A stretch of 64,000 nt of DNA from assembly GCA_965222335.1 (NCBI GenBank), contig OZ244944.1:2046001-2110000 (forward strand), written 5' to 3'. Below are positions 25,651 to 33,975 of this stretch, piece after piece. The notes under the pieces are model-generated. The model saw nothing but the letters and a program-made list of their open reading frames with translations, ran no database searches and was not told the DNA's origin. Every line of letters begins with the position of its first letter. Within the stretch, counting starts at the first letter, position 1. Source of the DNA: G965222335 sp965222335. GTDB lineage: Bacteria; Pseudomonadota; Gammaproteobacteria; Pseudomonadales; Halieaceae. The position numbers and the translations under genes were made by a program.

Positions 25651-27024
25651 TCAGTCCTTTTTCTGTTTTGGCGCCCGGGGCCGTTGCCAGCCGGCGATAT
25701 TGCGCTGACGACCGCGACCGACCGCCAGCTCATCTGCGCCGACCGCCCTGGTGATCGTGGATCCGGCGGCGACAAAGCCACCGGCGGCCACTTCCACTGG
25801 CGCCACCAGGGTACTGTTGGAGCCCAGGAAAGCGCCGTCGCCGATCTCGGTGGTATGCTTGTTAACGCCGTCGTAATTGCAGGTGATGGTCCCCGCTCCC
25901 ACGTTGACCGCGTCGCCCATCTCGCAGTCGCCAATGTAGGAGAGATGATTGACCTTACTGCCGGCGCCGATACGCGCTTTCTTGGTCTCGACAAAATTGC
26001 CGACACGGGCGTGATCCGCCATGACCGTGCCCGGACGCAGACGCGCATAGGGACCAATCCTGCACTCGGCACCCACCTGCACATTTTCGAGATGGCTCAT
26101 GGCCCTAATGCGCGTTCCCGCCTGGATCGCGCAGTCGATCAGGACACAATTGGGCCCCACGACCACGTTGTCGCCGAGTTCCACATCTCCCTCGATAACG
26201 GCATTGATATCGATGCGTACGTTGTCCCCGCAGCGCAGGTTGCCGCGCAGATCAAAGCGCGCGGGGTCGACAATGTCCACCCCTTCACGCAGCAGTTCCT
26301 CGGCCCGACGCCGCTGAAATTCACGCTCCACCCGGCTCAACTGCAGGCGGTCGTTGACCCCGAGAATCTCGATTTCCGAAGCGGCGGTTGCGGCGCACAC
26401 TACCCCGCCCCCGGCAACGTGCAGGGACAGGATATCCGGCAGGTAATACTCGCCCTGCCGGTTGGCGTTACCGACCCGCGGCAGCAACGCGCGCAGCAGC
26501 GGGGCGGGCGCCGCCAGCAAGCCGGTGTTCACCTCGCGAATACCGCGCTCCTCGGGATTCGCGTCCTTTTCTTCGACCACCCCGGTCACCTGTCCCGCGC
26601 TATCACGCAGGATGCGTCCGTATCCGGTCGGCTCCTCGAGCACCGCCGTCAGCAGTGCCGGTTGCTCCCGGGCCGCTTCGGCCAGGCGCTGCAGGATATC
26701 CACGCCTACCAGCGGCACATCGCCGTAGAGCACCAGCACCACCGCGCCCTCGGCCACGTCAGGCAGGGCCTGCTGTACCGCGTGCCCGGTACCGAGTCGC
26801 TGCGCCTGCTCCACCCAGTTCAGGTCAGCCTCGGGAATCGCCGCACGCACTGCATCTGCACCGTGCCCCACCACCACGTGAATGCGCGCGGGGTGCAGGC
26901 GCCGGGCGGTATCCACCACCCTGGCGAGCATGGGCCGACCCGCGACCGGGTGCAGGACCTTGGGTAGGGGGGAGCGCATGCGGGTACCCTGCCCCGCGGC
27001 GAGAATTATCACTTCCAGAGTCAT
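25651..27024 (-). CDS. glmU: Bifunctional GlmU (GlcN-1-P acetyltransferase / GlcNAc-1-P uridylyltransferase)
   Basis: A 457-residue bifunctional enzyme making UDP-GlcNAc for peptidoglycan and LPS. The N-terminal pyrophosphorylase has L-A-A-G-Q-G-T-R-M-R-S-P-L-P-K-V-L-H and L-Y-G-D-V-P-L. The C-terminal left-handed beta-helix has hexapeptide repeats and the acetyltransferase region N-F-V-E-T-K-K-A with N-H-L-S-Y-I-G-D. First gene of glmUS; the region upstream carries the operators and promoter described separately. Confidence 0.97.
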   Translation of the reverse strand: MTLEVIILAAGQGTRMRSPLPKVLHPVAGRPMLARVVDTARRLHPARIHVVVGHGADAVRAAIPEADLNWVEQAQRLGTGHAVQQALPDVAEGAVVLVLYGDVPLVGVDILQRLAEAAREQPALLTAVLEEPTGYGRILRDSAGQVTGVVEEKDANPEERGIREVNTGLLAAPAPLLRALLPRVGNANRQGEYYLPDILSLHVAGGGVVCAATAASEIEILGVNDRLQLSRVEREFQRRRAEELLREGVDIVDPARFDLRGNLRCGDNVRIDINAVIEGDVELGDNVVVGPNCVLIDCAIQAGTRIRAMSHLENVQVGAECRIGPYARLRPGTVMADHARVGNFVETKKARIGAGSKVNHLSYIGDCEMGDAVNVGAGTITCNYDGVNKHTTEIGDGAFLGSNSTLVAPVEVAAGGFVAAGSTITRAVGADELAVGRGRQRNIAGWQRPRAPKQKKD

Positions 27025-27081
27025 GACGGGAACTTCCGTTTACCAGTGGGTGACTGGCCCCGTTTTCGCCGGGGCCCCAAA

Positions 27082-27100
27082 TGTCACTGAATTTTTGACA
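27082..27100. promoter_or_regulatory. Operator-like inverted repeat 1 (TGTCA-N9-TGACA)
   Basis: TGTCA at 27082-27086 and TGACA at 27096-27100 are perfect inverted arms with a 9-base AT-rich spacer. The right arm overlaps the TTGACA -35 hexamer of the trmB promoter, a position suited to repression. A second copy with identical arms and spacer length lies 73 bp away. Confidence 0.65.
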
Positions 27101-27124
27101 ATTCGACAAACCAACGTGCATATT
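27095..27124 (+). promoter_or_regulatory. Putative sigma-70 promoter of the TrmB-family regulator gene
   Basis: Consensus -35 TTGACA (27095-27100), an 18-base spacer, and -10 CATATT (27119-27124, 4 of 6 consensus positions), about 45 bases before the ATG at 27168. It overlaps the opposing glmU promoter. Confidence 0.55.
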
Positions 27125-27147
27125 AAACTGAGGTTTACCTAAAACAA
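27120..27147 (-). promoter_or_regulatory. Putative sigma-70 promoter of glmUS
   Basis: On the minus strand -35 TTGTTT (27147-27142), a 16-base spacer and -10 TAATAT (27125-27120). The transcript would have a leader of roughly 90 bases before the glmU ATG. Its -10 overlaps that of the divergent trmB promoter. Confidence 0.45.
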
Positions 27148-27154
27148 CGCCATT

Positions 27155-27173
27155 TGTCAGGAAATTAATGACA
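27155..27173. promoter_or_regulatory. Operator-like inverted repeat 2 (TGTCA-N9-TGACA)
   Basis: TGTCA at 27155-27159 and TGACA at 27169-27173 repeat the arms and 9-base spacer of the first site; here the arms extend to TTGTCA/TGACAA. The right arm overlaps the ATG of the regulator gene, and the left arm lies just upstream of the glmU -35. Confidence 0.65.
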
Positions 27174-27917
27174 ACAACTGCCGAGGATACCCTGGCTCAC
27201 CTGGGGCTCGATTCACGCCAGGTCGCCGTTTACCGGGCGCTCCTGCGACTGGGTCCCGCCTCGATCCGTGACGTCGCCGCCGAGTCGGGGATTAACCGCG
27301 GCAGCACCTATGAAATTCTCAAGCAGCTGGCCACTCGCGGCGTGGTCAGCTACTTCCCCCGGGGTCGGAGACGCGTGTTCCAGGCCGAGGACCCGGACCG
27401 CCTCCTGAGCCTCGGGGAGAGCAAGCAGCAGGCCCTGAAACAGGCAATGGAGCAGCTGCGCCACGAGATCATACCCTCCCTGAAACAGACCCAGACCCCG
27501 TTCAGTCCGGGGAACGTGCGTTTCTACGAAGGCGACGACGGGGTCGAACTGGTTCTCAGGGACATTCTCGACAGCGCCGGCCGCGACCCGGCCCGCGGCT
27601 ACGCCGTTATTTCCACGCGCAACCTGCGGGAACACCTCTATCGCCCCTTCCCCAACTTCACCCGCCAGCGGATCAAGCGCGGCATTCGGGTGCGCGTCCT
27701 CGCGGTGGGCGCCGGGGGTGAAGACGCGGAGCTCGCCGAACGCAAATGGCTGCCGGCCGGGGAATCCAGTGACGCTTCCTATATCGCGATTTACCCGCCC
27801 AAGGTGGCCATGATTACCCTCGCGGCAGCCAATTACCCGGTGGTGGTGATTATCGACTCCGCGGCCATCGCGTCAACGCAGCAGCTGTTGTTCGATACTT
27901 TGTGGGGGTTGCAGTGA
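27168..27917 (+). CDS. TrmB-family transcriptional regulator, probable glmUS regulator
   Basis: A 249-residue regulator. The N-terminal winged helix-turn-helix (about 5-80) has the TrmB pattern L-G-L-D-x-R-Q-V-A-V-Y-R-A-L-L-R-L-G-P and N-R-G-S-T-Y-E-I-L-K-Q-L. A short coiled segment (about 80-105) follows, then a C-terminal effector domain with V-R-F-Y-E-G-D-D-G-V. TrmB proteins usually sense sugars or sugar phosphates. Divergent orientation from glmUS and paired inverted repeats at both promoters suggest it controls amino-sugar synthesis and itself, but the effector is unknown. ATG at 27168 keeps the full helix-turn-helix. Confidence 0.85.
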   Translation: MTTTAEDTLAHLGLDSRQVAVYRALLRLGPASIRDVAAESGINRGSTYEILKQLATRGVVSYFPRGRRRVFQAEDPDRLLSLGESKQQALKQAMEQLRHEIIPSLKQTQTPFSPGNVRFYEGDDGVELVLRDILDSAGRDPARGYAVISTRNLREHLYRPFPNFTRQRIKRGIRVRVLAVGAGGEDAELAERKWLPAGESSDASYIAIYPPKVAMITLAAANYPVVVIIDSAAIASTQQLLFDTLWGLQ

Positions 27918-28128
27918 TCGGTTCCGGCAGTCGTCTTATATGTTGGGCGTCAATCTTACCGGATCGCTGGCGGCAGTCGCTTGATACAGAGTTTGGACTC
28001 AATCTTACCGGCTTGCTGCCGGCATTCGCACGATATAGAGTTGGGCGTCAATCTTACCGGCTCGCTGCCGGCATTCGCTTGATACAGAGTTTGGCGCCAA
28101 TCGTACCGGCTAGCTCACGGCGTCCATG
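27918..28128. repeat. Imperfect 48-50 bp tandem repeat array with hairpins
   Basis: Units begin at 27943, 27993, 28041 and 28091 (periods 50, 48, 50), with a degraded partial unit from 27918 directly after the trmB stop. Each unit starts TTGG, continues with a CAATCTTACCGG-like core, and ends near a C(T/A)TGATACAGAGT-like segment. Units 2 and 3 contain a perfect CCGGC-N5-GCCGG hairpin (28008-28022 and 28057-28071); in units 1 and 4 it is decayed. The period is not a multiple of three, so it is not a coding repeat. No known element name is assigned. Together with the terminator it fills the trmB-atpC gap of about 300 bases. Confidence 0.8.
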
Positions 28129-28161
28129 CCTTCCGCGAGTTACCGCCCATCCATGGGCATA

Positions 28162-28205
28162 AAAAGGGGCGCCGGTTCGGAGTTTTTCCGCACGGGCGCC
28201 CTTTT
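28162..28205. terminator. Bidirectional rho-independent terminator between trmB and atpC
   Basis: AAAAGGG on the left pairs with CCCTTTT on the right, extended by a CGCC/GGCG pair across a bulged G, with an inner CGGA/TCCG hairpin. It has T runs on both strands, so it can end the atp operon (minus) and the trmB transcript (plus). Confidence 0.75.
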
Positions 28206-28221
28206 CGTAGATTAATCGACC

Positions 28222-28650
28222 CTAGCCGCGGCCGGAACGGTTCCGCATCTTGCGCAGGGTTGCCAGCTGGGCAACCGCCTCCGCCAGCTGCGCCGAGGCG
28301 CGGCCGTAATCGAAGTCCCCGCTCTGGTTAGCCAGGGCGTGCACCGCCTCGCGGCGGGCTTCCTCGGCGGCGGCCTCGTCCACATCGCCGGCACGCAGGG
28401 CAGCGTCGGCGAGGATGGTTACCACGCCCGGCTGCACTTCGATAAAGCCACCGGACACGTAGTAAACCTCTTCTTCACCGCCCTGCTTGACGATGCGCAC
28501 CGGGCCGGGGATCAGGGAGGAAAGCAATGGCGCGTGCCCGTAGGTCACGCCCATCTCCCCGAGATCCGCAGTGGCGACCAGCATTTCCACCAGGCCGGAG
28601 AAGATCTCTTCCTCAGCGCTGACGATGTCGCAGTGGATTGTCATTGTCAT
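28222..28650 (-). CDS. atpC: ATP synthase F1 subunit epsilon
   Basis: A 142-residue epsilon subunit of the F1 central stalk, starting with I-H-C-D-I-V-S-A-E-E-E-I-F-S-G and containing G-E-M-G-V-T-Y-G-H-A-P-L-L-S, both typical. The N-terminal beta sandwich is followed by the C-terminal helical hairpin that inhibits ATP hydrolysis. ATG at 28650 has GAGGGG six bases upstream; a second ATG two codons later is possible. Last gene of the atp operon, followed by a terminator. Confidence 0.96.
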   Translation of the reverse strand: MTMTIHCDIVSAEEEIFSGLVEMLVATADLGEMGVTYGHAPLLSSLIPGPVRIVKQGGEEEVYYVSGGFIEVQPGVVTILADAALRAGDVDEAAAEEARREAVHALANQSGDFDYGRASAQLAEAVAQLATLRKMRNRSGRG

Positions 28651-28674
28651 GTAAAGCCCCTCGGTCGCAACCGC

Positions 28675-30072
28675 TTACAGCTTGTTGGCCTTCTCTACGG
28701 CTTCGTCGATACCGCCCACCATGTAGAAGGCCTGCTCGGGCAGGTGATCGTACTCACCCTCGAGAATGCCCTTGAAGCCGGCGATGGTGTCCTTCAGCGA
28801 CACGTACTTGCCGGGTGCACCGGTGAACACTTCCGCCACGTGGAAGGGCTGGGACAGGAAACGCTCGATCTTCCGGGCGCGGGCCACGGTCTGTTTGTCT
28901 TCCTCGGACAGTTCGTCCATACCCAGGATCGCGATGATGTCCTTCAGTTCCTTGTAGCGCTGCAATACGGTCTGCACGCCGCGGGCCACTTCGTAGTGCT
29001 CGTTACCAATCACCAGCGGATCCAGTTGGCGGCTGGAAGAGTCCAGGGGGTCCACAGCCGGGTAGATACCCTTGGCGGCGATATCACGCGCCAGTACCAC
29101 GGTGGAGTCCAGGTGGGCGAAGGTGGTCGCGGGCGACGGGTCGGTCAGGTCGTCGGCGGGCACGTAGACCGCCTGGATCGAGGTAATGGAGCCCGTCTTG
29201 GTGGAGGTAATCCGCTCCTGCAGGACACCCATTTCCTCGGCCAGGGTCGGCTGGTAGCCCACCGCTGAAGGCATGCGGCCCAGCAGTGCCGACACCTCGG
29301 TACCGGCCAGGGTGTAGCGGTAGATGTTGTCCACGAACAACAGCACGTCGCGGCCTTCATCACGGAATTTCTCGGCCATGGTCAGGCCGGTCAGGGCCAC
29401 GCGCAGGCGGTTGCCGGGCGGCTCATTCATCTGGCCGTAGACCATTGCCACCTTGGACTGCTTGAAGTCCTCGACGTTTACCACCTTGGCTTCCTGCATC
29501 TCGTGGTAGAAGTCATTACCTTCACGGGTCCGCTCACCGACCCCGGCGAACACCGACAGGCCGGAGTGCTCGGTGGCGATGTTGTTGATCAACTCCATCA
29601 TGTTCACGGTCTTGCCCACGCCGGCACCGCCGAACAGGCCGACCTTGCCGCCCTTGGCGAAAGGACATACCAGGTCGATTACCTTGATCCCGGTTTCCAG
29701 CAGCTCGTTGGAGGCAGACAACTCCTCGTACGAGGGCGGGTTGCGGTGGATGGAGGCGCGCTCCTGTTCACCGATGGGGCCGCATTCGTCAATCGGCTCA
29801 CCCAGCACGTCCATGATCCGACCCAGGGTCTCGAGACCCACCGGCACGGAGATCGGTGCGCCGGTGTTTTCCACCGCCAGTTCGCGGCTCAGGCCCTCGG
29901 AGGAACCCATGGCAATGGTCCGCACCACGCCGTCACCCAGCTGCTGTTGCACTTCCAGGGTCAGGCCCTTTTCGGTGACCAACAGCGCGTCATAGATCTG
30001 GGGCACATTCTCACGTGGAAACTCCACGTCAATGACCGCGCCGATAATCTGTACGATGCGTCCGCTACTCAT
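28675..30072 (-). CDS. atpD: ATP synthase F1 subunit beta
   Basis: A 465-residue catalytic subunit. Walker A is G-G-A-G-V-G-K-T, the DELSEED loop appears as D-E-L-S-E-E-D, and V-L-L-F-V-D-N-I-Y-R is the Walker B region. Six nucleotide sites form with alpha; the catalytic ones are on this chain. Normal length and position between atpG and atpC. Confidence 0.98.
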   Translation of the reverse strand: MSSGRIVQIIGAVIDVEFPRENVPQIYDALLVTEKGLTLEVQQQLGDGVVRTIAMGSSEGLSRELAVENTGAPISVPVGLETLGRIMDVLGEPIDECGPIGEQERASIHRNPPSYEELSASNELLETGIKVIDLVCPFAKGGKVGLFGGAGVGKTVNMMELINNIATEHSGLSVFAGVGERTREGNDFYHEMQEAKVVNVEDFKQSKVAMVYGQMNEPPGNRLRVALTGLTMAEKFRDEGRDVLLFVDNIYRYTLAGTEVSALLGRMPSAVGYQPTLAEEMGVLQERITSTKTGSITSIQAVYVPADDLTDPSPATTFAHLDSTVVLARDIAAKGIYPAVDPLDSSSRQLDPLVIGNEHYEVARGVQTVLQRYKELKDIIAILGMDELSEEDKQTVARARKIERFLSQPFHVAEVFTGAPGKYVSLKDTIAGFKGILEGEYDHLPEQAFYMVGGIDEAVEKANKL

Positions 30073-30154
30073 GTCCGGATCCTCTGTCTCAAATTCAATT
30101 CTGTCTGGGGGTCGGCCCGGGGGCCACCAATGTCACTGTTCTTTTGCTCGCGGC

Positions 30155-31021
30155 TCAGTTGCCAATCGCCGCAGCACCGCTGACGATTTCCGAGAGCTCC
30201 TGGGTAATCGCCGCCTGCCGCGCCTTGTTGTAGACCAGCTGCAGGTCGTCGATCAGATCACCGGCGTTATCGGTGGCGTTCTTCATCGCCAGCATCCGCG
30301 CCGCCTGTTCGCAGGCAACGTTCTCCACCACCGCCTGGTAAACCTGGGACTCAATGTAGCGGCCCAGCAGGTGCTCCAGCAGTTCCTTGGCATCGGGCTC
30401 GTAGATGTAGTCCCAGTGATGCTTCATTTCCTTGGCATCTTCCGCCACCAGGGGCAGCAGCTGCTCCACCCGGGGATTCTGGTTCATGGTGTTGACGAAC
30501 TCATTGCTGACCAGGAACAAACGATCAATGTCCTCCGCCTCGTAGGCGTCGAGCATGGTCTTCACGCTGCCGATCAGGTCGGAAAGGGAAGGGTCCTCAC
30601 CGATGTCGCGTACCGCCGCCTTGACGTCGCCGCCATGCGCCTTGAAGAAGGCAGCTGCCTTGGCACCGATCAGGCAGAGCTCAATCTGCACGTCCTGGTC
30701 AGCCCACTCTTTCATTGCGCGCACGGTCGCCTTGAACAGGTTGATGTTCAGGCCGCCGCACAGGCCCCGATCGGTGGAAACCACGATGAACCCCACCCGG
30801 CGCACTTCCCGCTCCGCCATGTAGGCGTGCTGGTATTCCGGCGCCGAATTGGCAATGTGGCCGACCACGTCGCGCATACGGCGGGCATAGGGCTTGCCCA
30901 GCTGCATGCGCTCCTGGGCCTTGCGCATCTTGCTCGCCGCGACCATTTCCATGGCGCTGGTGATTTTTTGCGTGCTCCGGATACTATTGATCTTGGTCCG
31001 GATTTCTTTTCCGACTGCCAT
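30155..31021 (-). CDS. atpG: ATP synthase F1 subunit gamma
   Basis: A 288-residue rotor shaft. N-terminal helix I-R-T-K-I-N-S-I-R-S-T-Q-K-I-T-S-A-M-x-M-V-A and the C-terminal helix with M-K-N-A-T-D-N-A-G are both conserved; these two helices form the coiled coil inside the alpha-beta hexamer. S-T-D-R-G-L-C-G-G-L-N marks the Rossmann-like middle domain. Sixteen bases after atpA. Confidence 0.97.
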   Translation of the reverse strand: MAVGKEIRTKINSIRSTQKITSAMEMVAASKMRKAQERMQLGKPYARRMRDVVGHIANSAPEYQHAYMAEREVRRVGFIVVSTDRGLCGGLNINLFKATVRAMKEWADQDVQIELCLIGAKAAAFFKAHGGDVKAAVRDIGEDPSLSDLIGSVKTMLDAYEAEDIDRLFLVSNEFVNTMNQNPRVEQLLPLVAEDAKEMKHHWDYIYEPDAKELLEHLLGRYIESQVYQAVVENVACEQAARMLAMKNATDNAGDLIDDLQLVYNKARQAAITQELSEIVSGAAAIGN

Positions 31022-31036
31022 CTGCGGTCCTCGGGA

Positions 31037-32581
31037 TTACCAGGTTTGCGTGGCCTTGAATTTCTCGAGGGCCGCCTTGAACGCGGACTCGATTTCGTCG
31101 TTGTAATCGCCGGTATCGATGATTTTCGCCATCAGGTCACCATGCTCGGCATTCATATAGCTGAGCAGTGCCGACTCGAAGTCACCGATTTTTTCGACTT
31201 CGATATCCTGCAGGAAGCCTTCGTTGGCGGCGTACAGCACGATACCCATCTCGGCGATGCTGCGCGGCGCATACTGGCCCTGCTTCATCAGCTCGGTCAC
31301 CCGCTCACCCTGGTCCAGCTGGGCCTTGGTGGCCTCGTCGAGGTCAGAGGCAAACTGGGAGAAGGCTGCCAGCTCGCGGTACTGGGCCAGTGCGGTACGG
31401 ATACCGCCGGACAGCTTCTTGATAATCTTGGTCTGCGCGGAACCGCCCACCCGGGATACCGAGATACCGGCGTTCATGGCCGGCCGGATACCCGCATTGA
31501 ACATGTCGGCTTCCAGGAAGATCTGGCCGTCAGTAATTGAGATCACGTTCGTGGGAACGAAGGCGGAGACGTCGCCAGCCTGGGTCTCGATCACCGGCAG
31601 TGCGGTCAGGGATCCGGTCTTGCCCTTGACCTCACCGTTGGTGAGTTGCTCCACATAATCGGCGTTGACTCGCGCGGCGCGCTCCAGCAGGCGCGAGTGC
31701 AGATAGAATACGTCACCGGGATAGGCTTCTCGGCCTGGCGGACGACGCAGCAGCAGGGAGATCTGGCGGTAGGCCCAGGCCTGCTTGGTCAGGTCATCAT
31801 AAATGATCAGGGCGTCTTCGCCGCGGTCGCGGTAGTACTCACCCATGGTGCAGCCGGCAAAGGGCGCGAGGTACTGCATGGCCGCCGGATCAGCCGCGGT
31901 CGCTGCCACGACGATGGTGTGCTCCATGGCGCCGTGCTCTTCGAGTTTGCGTACCACGGACGCAACGGATGAGGCTTTCTGACCCACCGCCACGTAAATA
32001 CATTTAATGCCGGTACCTTTCTGGTTGATAATCGCGTCCACCGCGATCGCGGTCTTGCCGACCTGGCGGTCACCAATGATCAGCTCCCGCTGACCACGGC
32101 CAATCGGGACCATCGCGTCGATCGCCTTGAGGCCAATCTGCACCGGCTGGTCTACCGATTGCCGGGCGATAACGCCAGGGGCAACCTTCTCGATCGCATC
32201 GGTCTGCTTGGCGTCGATCGGACCCTTGCCGTCGATGGGCACACCCAGGGCATCAACCACGCGGCCCTGCAGTTCAGGGCCGACCGGCACTTCCAGGATG
32301 CGGCCGGTGCACCGGCAGGACTGGCCTTCCGCCACACCCTTGTAGTCACCCAGGATCACGGCGCCGACGGAATCGCGCTCGAGGTTCAGGGCCATGCCGA
32401 ACACGCCGCCTTCGAACTCGATCATCTCACCGTACATCACGTCGGTAAGACCGTAGATGCGAATGATACCGTCGGTCACCGAAACGACGATGCCCTCATT
32501 GCGGGCTTCGGAGGAAACGTCAAGCTGCTCGATTCGCTGCTTGATCGTCTCGCTGATTTCTGATGGATTCAGTTGCTGCAT
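31037..32581 (-). CDS. atpA: ATP synthase F1 subunit alpha
   Basis: A 514-residue non-catalytic nucleotide-binding subunit. Walker A is G-D-R-Q-V-G-K-T, followed by V-G-Q-K-A-S-S-V and A-L-I-I-Y-D-D-L-T-K-Q-A. The N-terminus M-Q-Q-L-N-P-S-E-I-S-E-T-I-K is the peripheral-stalk contact. Normal length. Confidence 0.98.
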   Translation of the reverse strand: MQQLNPSEISETIKQRIEQLDVSSEARNEGIVVSVTDGIIRIYGLTDVMYGEMIEFEGGVFGMALNLERDSVGAVILGDYKGVAEGQSCRCTGRILEVPVGPELQGRVVDALGVPIDGKGPIDAKQTDAIEKVAPGVIARQSVDQPVQIGLKAIDAMVPIGRGQRELIIGDRQVGKTAIAVDAIINQKGTGIKCIYVAVGQKASSVASVVRKLEEHGAMEHTIVVAATAADPAAMQYLAPFAGCTMGEYYRDRGEDALIIYDDLTKQAWAYRQISLLLRRPPGREAYPGDVFYLHSRLLERAARVNADYVEQLTNGEVKGKTGSLTALPVIETQAGDVSAFVPTNVISITDGQIFLEADMFNAGIRPAMNAGISVSRVGGSAQTKIIKKLSGGIRTALAQYRELAAFSQFASDLDEATKAQLDQGERVTELMKQGQYAPRSIAEMGIVLYAANEGFLQDIEVEKIGDFESALLSYMNAEHGDLMAKIIDTGDYNDEIESAFKAALEKFKATQTW

Positions 32582-32597
32582 GCTCTGTTCCTCAATC

Positions 32598-33134
32598 CTA
32601 CGAATTCATGGCAGCGGCGAGCTTGTTCAGCCGGCCACGCACGGAGCCATCGATCACCAGATCGCCGGCCCGAATTAAAACGCCACCCAGCAGGCTGGCA
32701 TCGGTCGTGCTGCGCACGTTAACAGTCCGCTCCAGCTTGCGGCCCAGGGCCTCGCTAAGCTTGCGGGTCATTTCCTCTTCCAGATCGAACGCTGAAACCA
32801 CTTCCACATCCACGGATTTTTCGTGGTTGGCCTTGAAGGTGGCAAACAGACCGGCGATATGCGGAAGCAGGGACAGGCGTCCGTTGTCCGCAAGCACCGC
32901 CAGAAAATTGCTCAGCGCTTCCGGAAGCTGCTCGTCACATACCTCTTTCAGCACGGCTACCTGCTCCTGGGCGGTACGCGACGGGTTACTGAGCAGCATC
33001 TGCACTTTCTTCTCGACGCTGACAGCGGCGACCAGCGACAGCTGTTCCGACCACTGATCCAGAGCTTTGTGATCGCGGGCGTACTCGAAAGCGGCCCTGG
33101 CGTAGGGTCGGGCCAGTGTGGTCAGTTCAGCCAT
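32598..33134 (-). CDS. atpH: ATP synthase F1 subunit delta
   Basis: A 178-residue peripheral-stalk subunit. The N-terminus T-L-A-R-P-Y-A-R-A-A-F-E-Y-A and the C-terminal G-G-V-L-I-R-A-G-D-L-V-I-D-G-S-V-R-G-R-L motif identify OSCP/delta. The ATG at 33134 gives the usual N-terminus; a longer frame would overlap atpF. Confidence 0.96.
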   Translation of the reverse strand: MAELTTLARPYARAAFEYARDHKALDQWSEQLSLVAAVSVEKKVQMLLSNPSRTAQEQVAVLKEVCDEQLPEALSNFLAVLADNGRLSLLPHIAGLFATFKANHEKSVDVEVVSAFDLEEEMTRKLSEALGRKLERTVNVRSTTDASLLGGVLIRAGDLVIDGSVRGRLNKLAAAMNS

Positions 33135-33147
33135 GGGATCCTCGCAA

Positions 33148-33618
33148 TTAAAGTTCCGCGGCCAGTTGGTTGACCAGCTGCGCGTGCGCGTCGCGGTCAA
33201 TCGTGGCGCCCAGCACTCGCTCGGCGCCGGTCAGGGACAGGGTCGCCACCTGGCTGCGCAGGGCTTCCCTGGCACGGTTGGCTTCCTGCTCTATTTCGGC
33301 GCGGGCCGATGTCTTCACACGTTCGGCCTCGACCTGTGCCGCGGCCTTGGCTTCCTCGATGATCTGGGTGGCCCGCTTGTTGGCGGACTCGACGATACCC
33401 GCGGCCTCGTACTTGGCTTCCTTCAGGCGCTCCAGGGACTTTTCCTTGGCGAGCTCGAGATCGTGGCTGGCACGATCGGCCGCGGCCAGTCCGTCAGCGA
33501 TCTTCTGTTCGCGCTCAGCCATCGCGGCAACGATAGGCGGCCACACGAATTTCATGCAGAACCACACGAAGCCAAAGAAGGCGATGACCTGTCCGATAAG
33601 CGTAAGGTTGATGTTCAC
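33148..33618 (-). CDS. atpF: ATP synthase F0 subunit b
   Basis: A 156-residue peripheral stalk protein: one N-terminal membrane helix M-N-I-N-L-T-L-I-G-Q-V-I-A-F followed by F-C-M-K-F-V-W-P-P-I and a long charged amphipathic helix that dimerises and reaches the delta subunit. Confidence 0.97.
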   Translation of the reverse strand: MNINLTLIGQVIAFFGFVWFCMKFVWPPIVAAMAEREQKIADGLAAADRASHDLELAKEKSLERLKEAKYEAAGIVESANKRATQIIEEAKAAAQVEAERVKTSARAEIEQEANRAREALRSQVATLSLTGAERVLGATIDRDAHAQLVNQLAAEL

Positions 33619-33693
33619 GCCGTACTCCTCACAGATATGGAGGGGCTACCCAGACGGCAGCCCCTACTCTTGCATAGCATTTGGTACGTTTGA

Positions 33694-33933
33694 TCAGGCG
33701 CCCATACCGGGTGCAACAACGAAGATCAGGTACATGGCCAGACCAACGCCAATGATCGGAATAGCGTCTACCAGGCCGGCGCCGAGGAAAAAGGTGACCT
33801 GCAGTTTGGGGGCCAGTTCCGGCTGACGGGCAGAGCCTTCGATCAGCTTTCCACCGAGCATGCCGATGCCGATGGCGGCACCAAGACCACCCAGACTGAT
33901 CATGATCGCGGCGGCAATAAGGACTAATTCCAT
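33694..33933 (-). CDS. atpE: ATP synthase F0 subunit c
   Basis: A 79-residue two-helix proteolipid. The polar loop is A-R-Q-P-E and the proton-carrying carboxylate is the Asp in G-L-V-D-A-I-P-I-I in helix 2. The Gln/Glu/Ser set of sodium-type c rings is absent, so the ring should use protons. Confidence 0.97.
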   Translation of the reverse strand: MELVLIAAAIMISLGGLGAAIGIGMLGGKLIEGSARQPELAPKLQVTFFLGAGLVDAIPIIGVGLAMYLIFVVAPGMGA

Positions 33934-33975
33934 GAGTTTCTCCTAGGGGTTGTGATTACCAGAGTTGATTTTGGA

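Noticed and set aside
25640..25660. glmS ribozyme or glmS leader switch
   Set aside because: glmS starts only two bases after glmU, leaving no room for a leader.
27902..28162. An 86-codon open frame across the tandem repeats
   Set aside because: The repeat period is not a multiple of three, so the peptide does not repeat, and it overlaps the trmB end without a ribosome-binding site.
30009..30026. CACGTG with partial flanks resembling a parS half-site in atpD
   Set aside because: The outer flanks do not form the TGTTYCACGTGRAACA palindrome.
33694..33933. Sodium-dependent c ring
   Set aside because: Helix 2 has the proton-type Asp-Ala-Ile-Pro motif and helix 1 lacks the Gln ligand of sodium-type rings.
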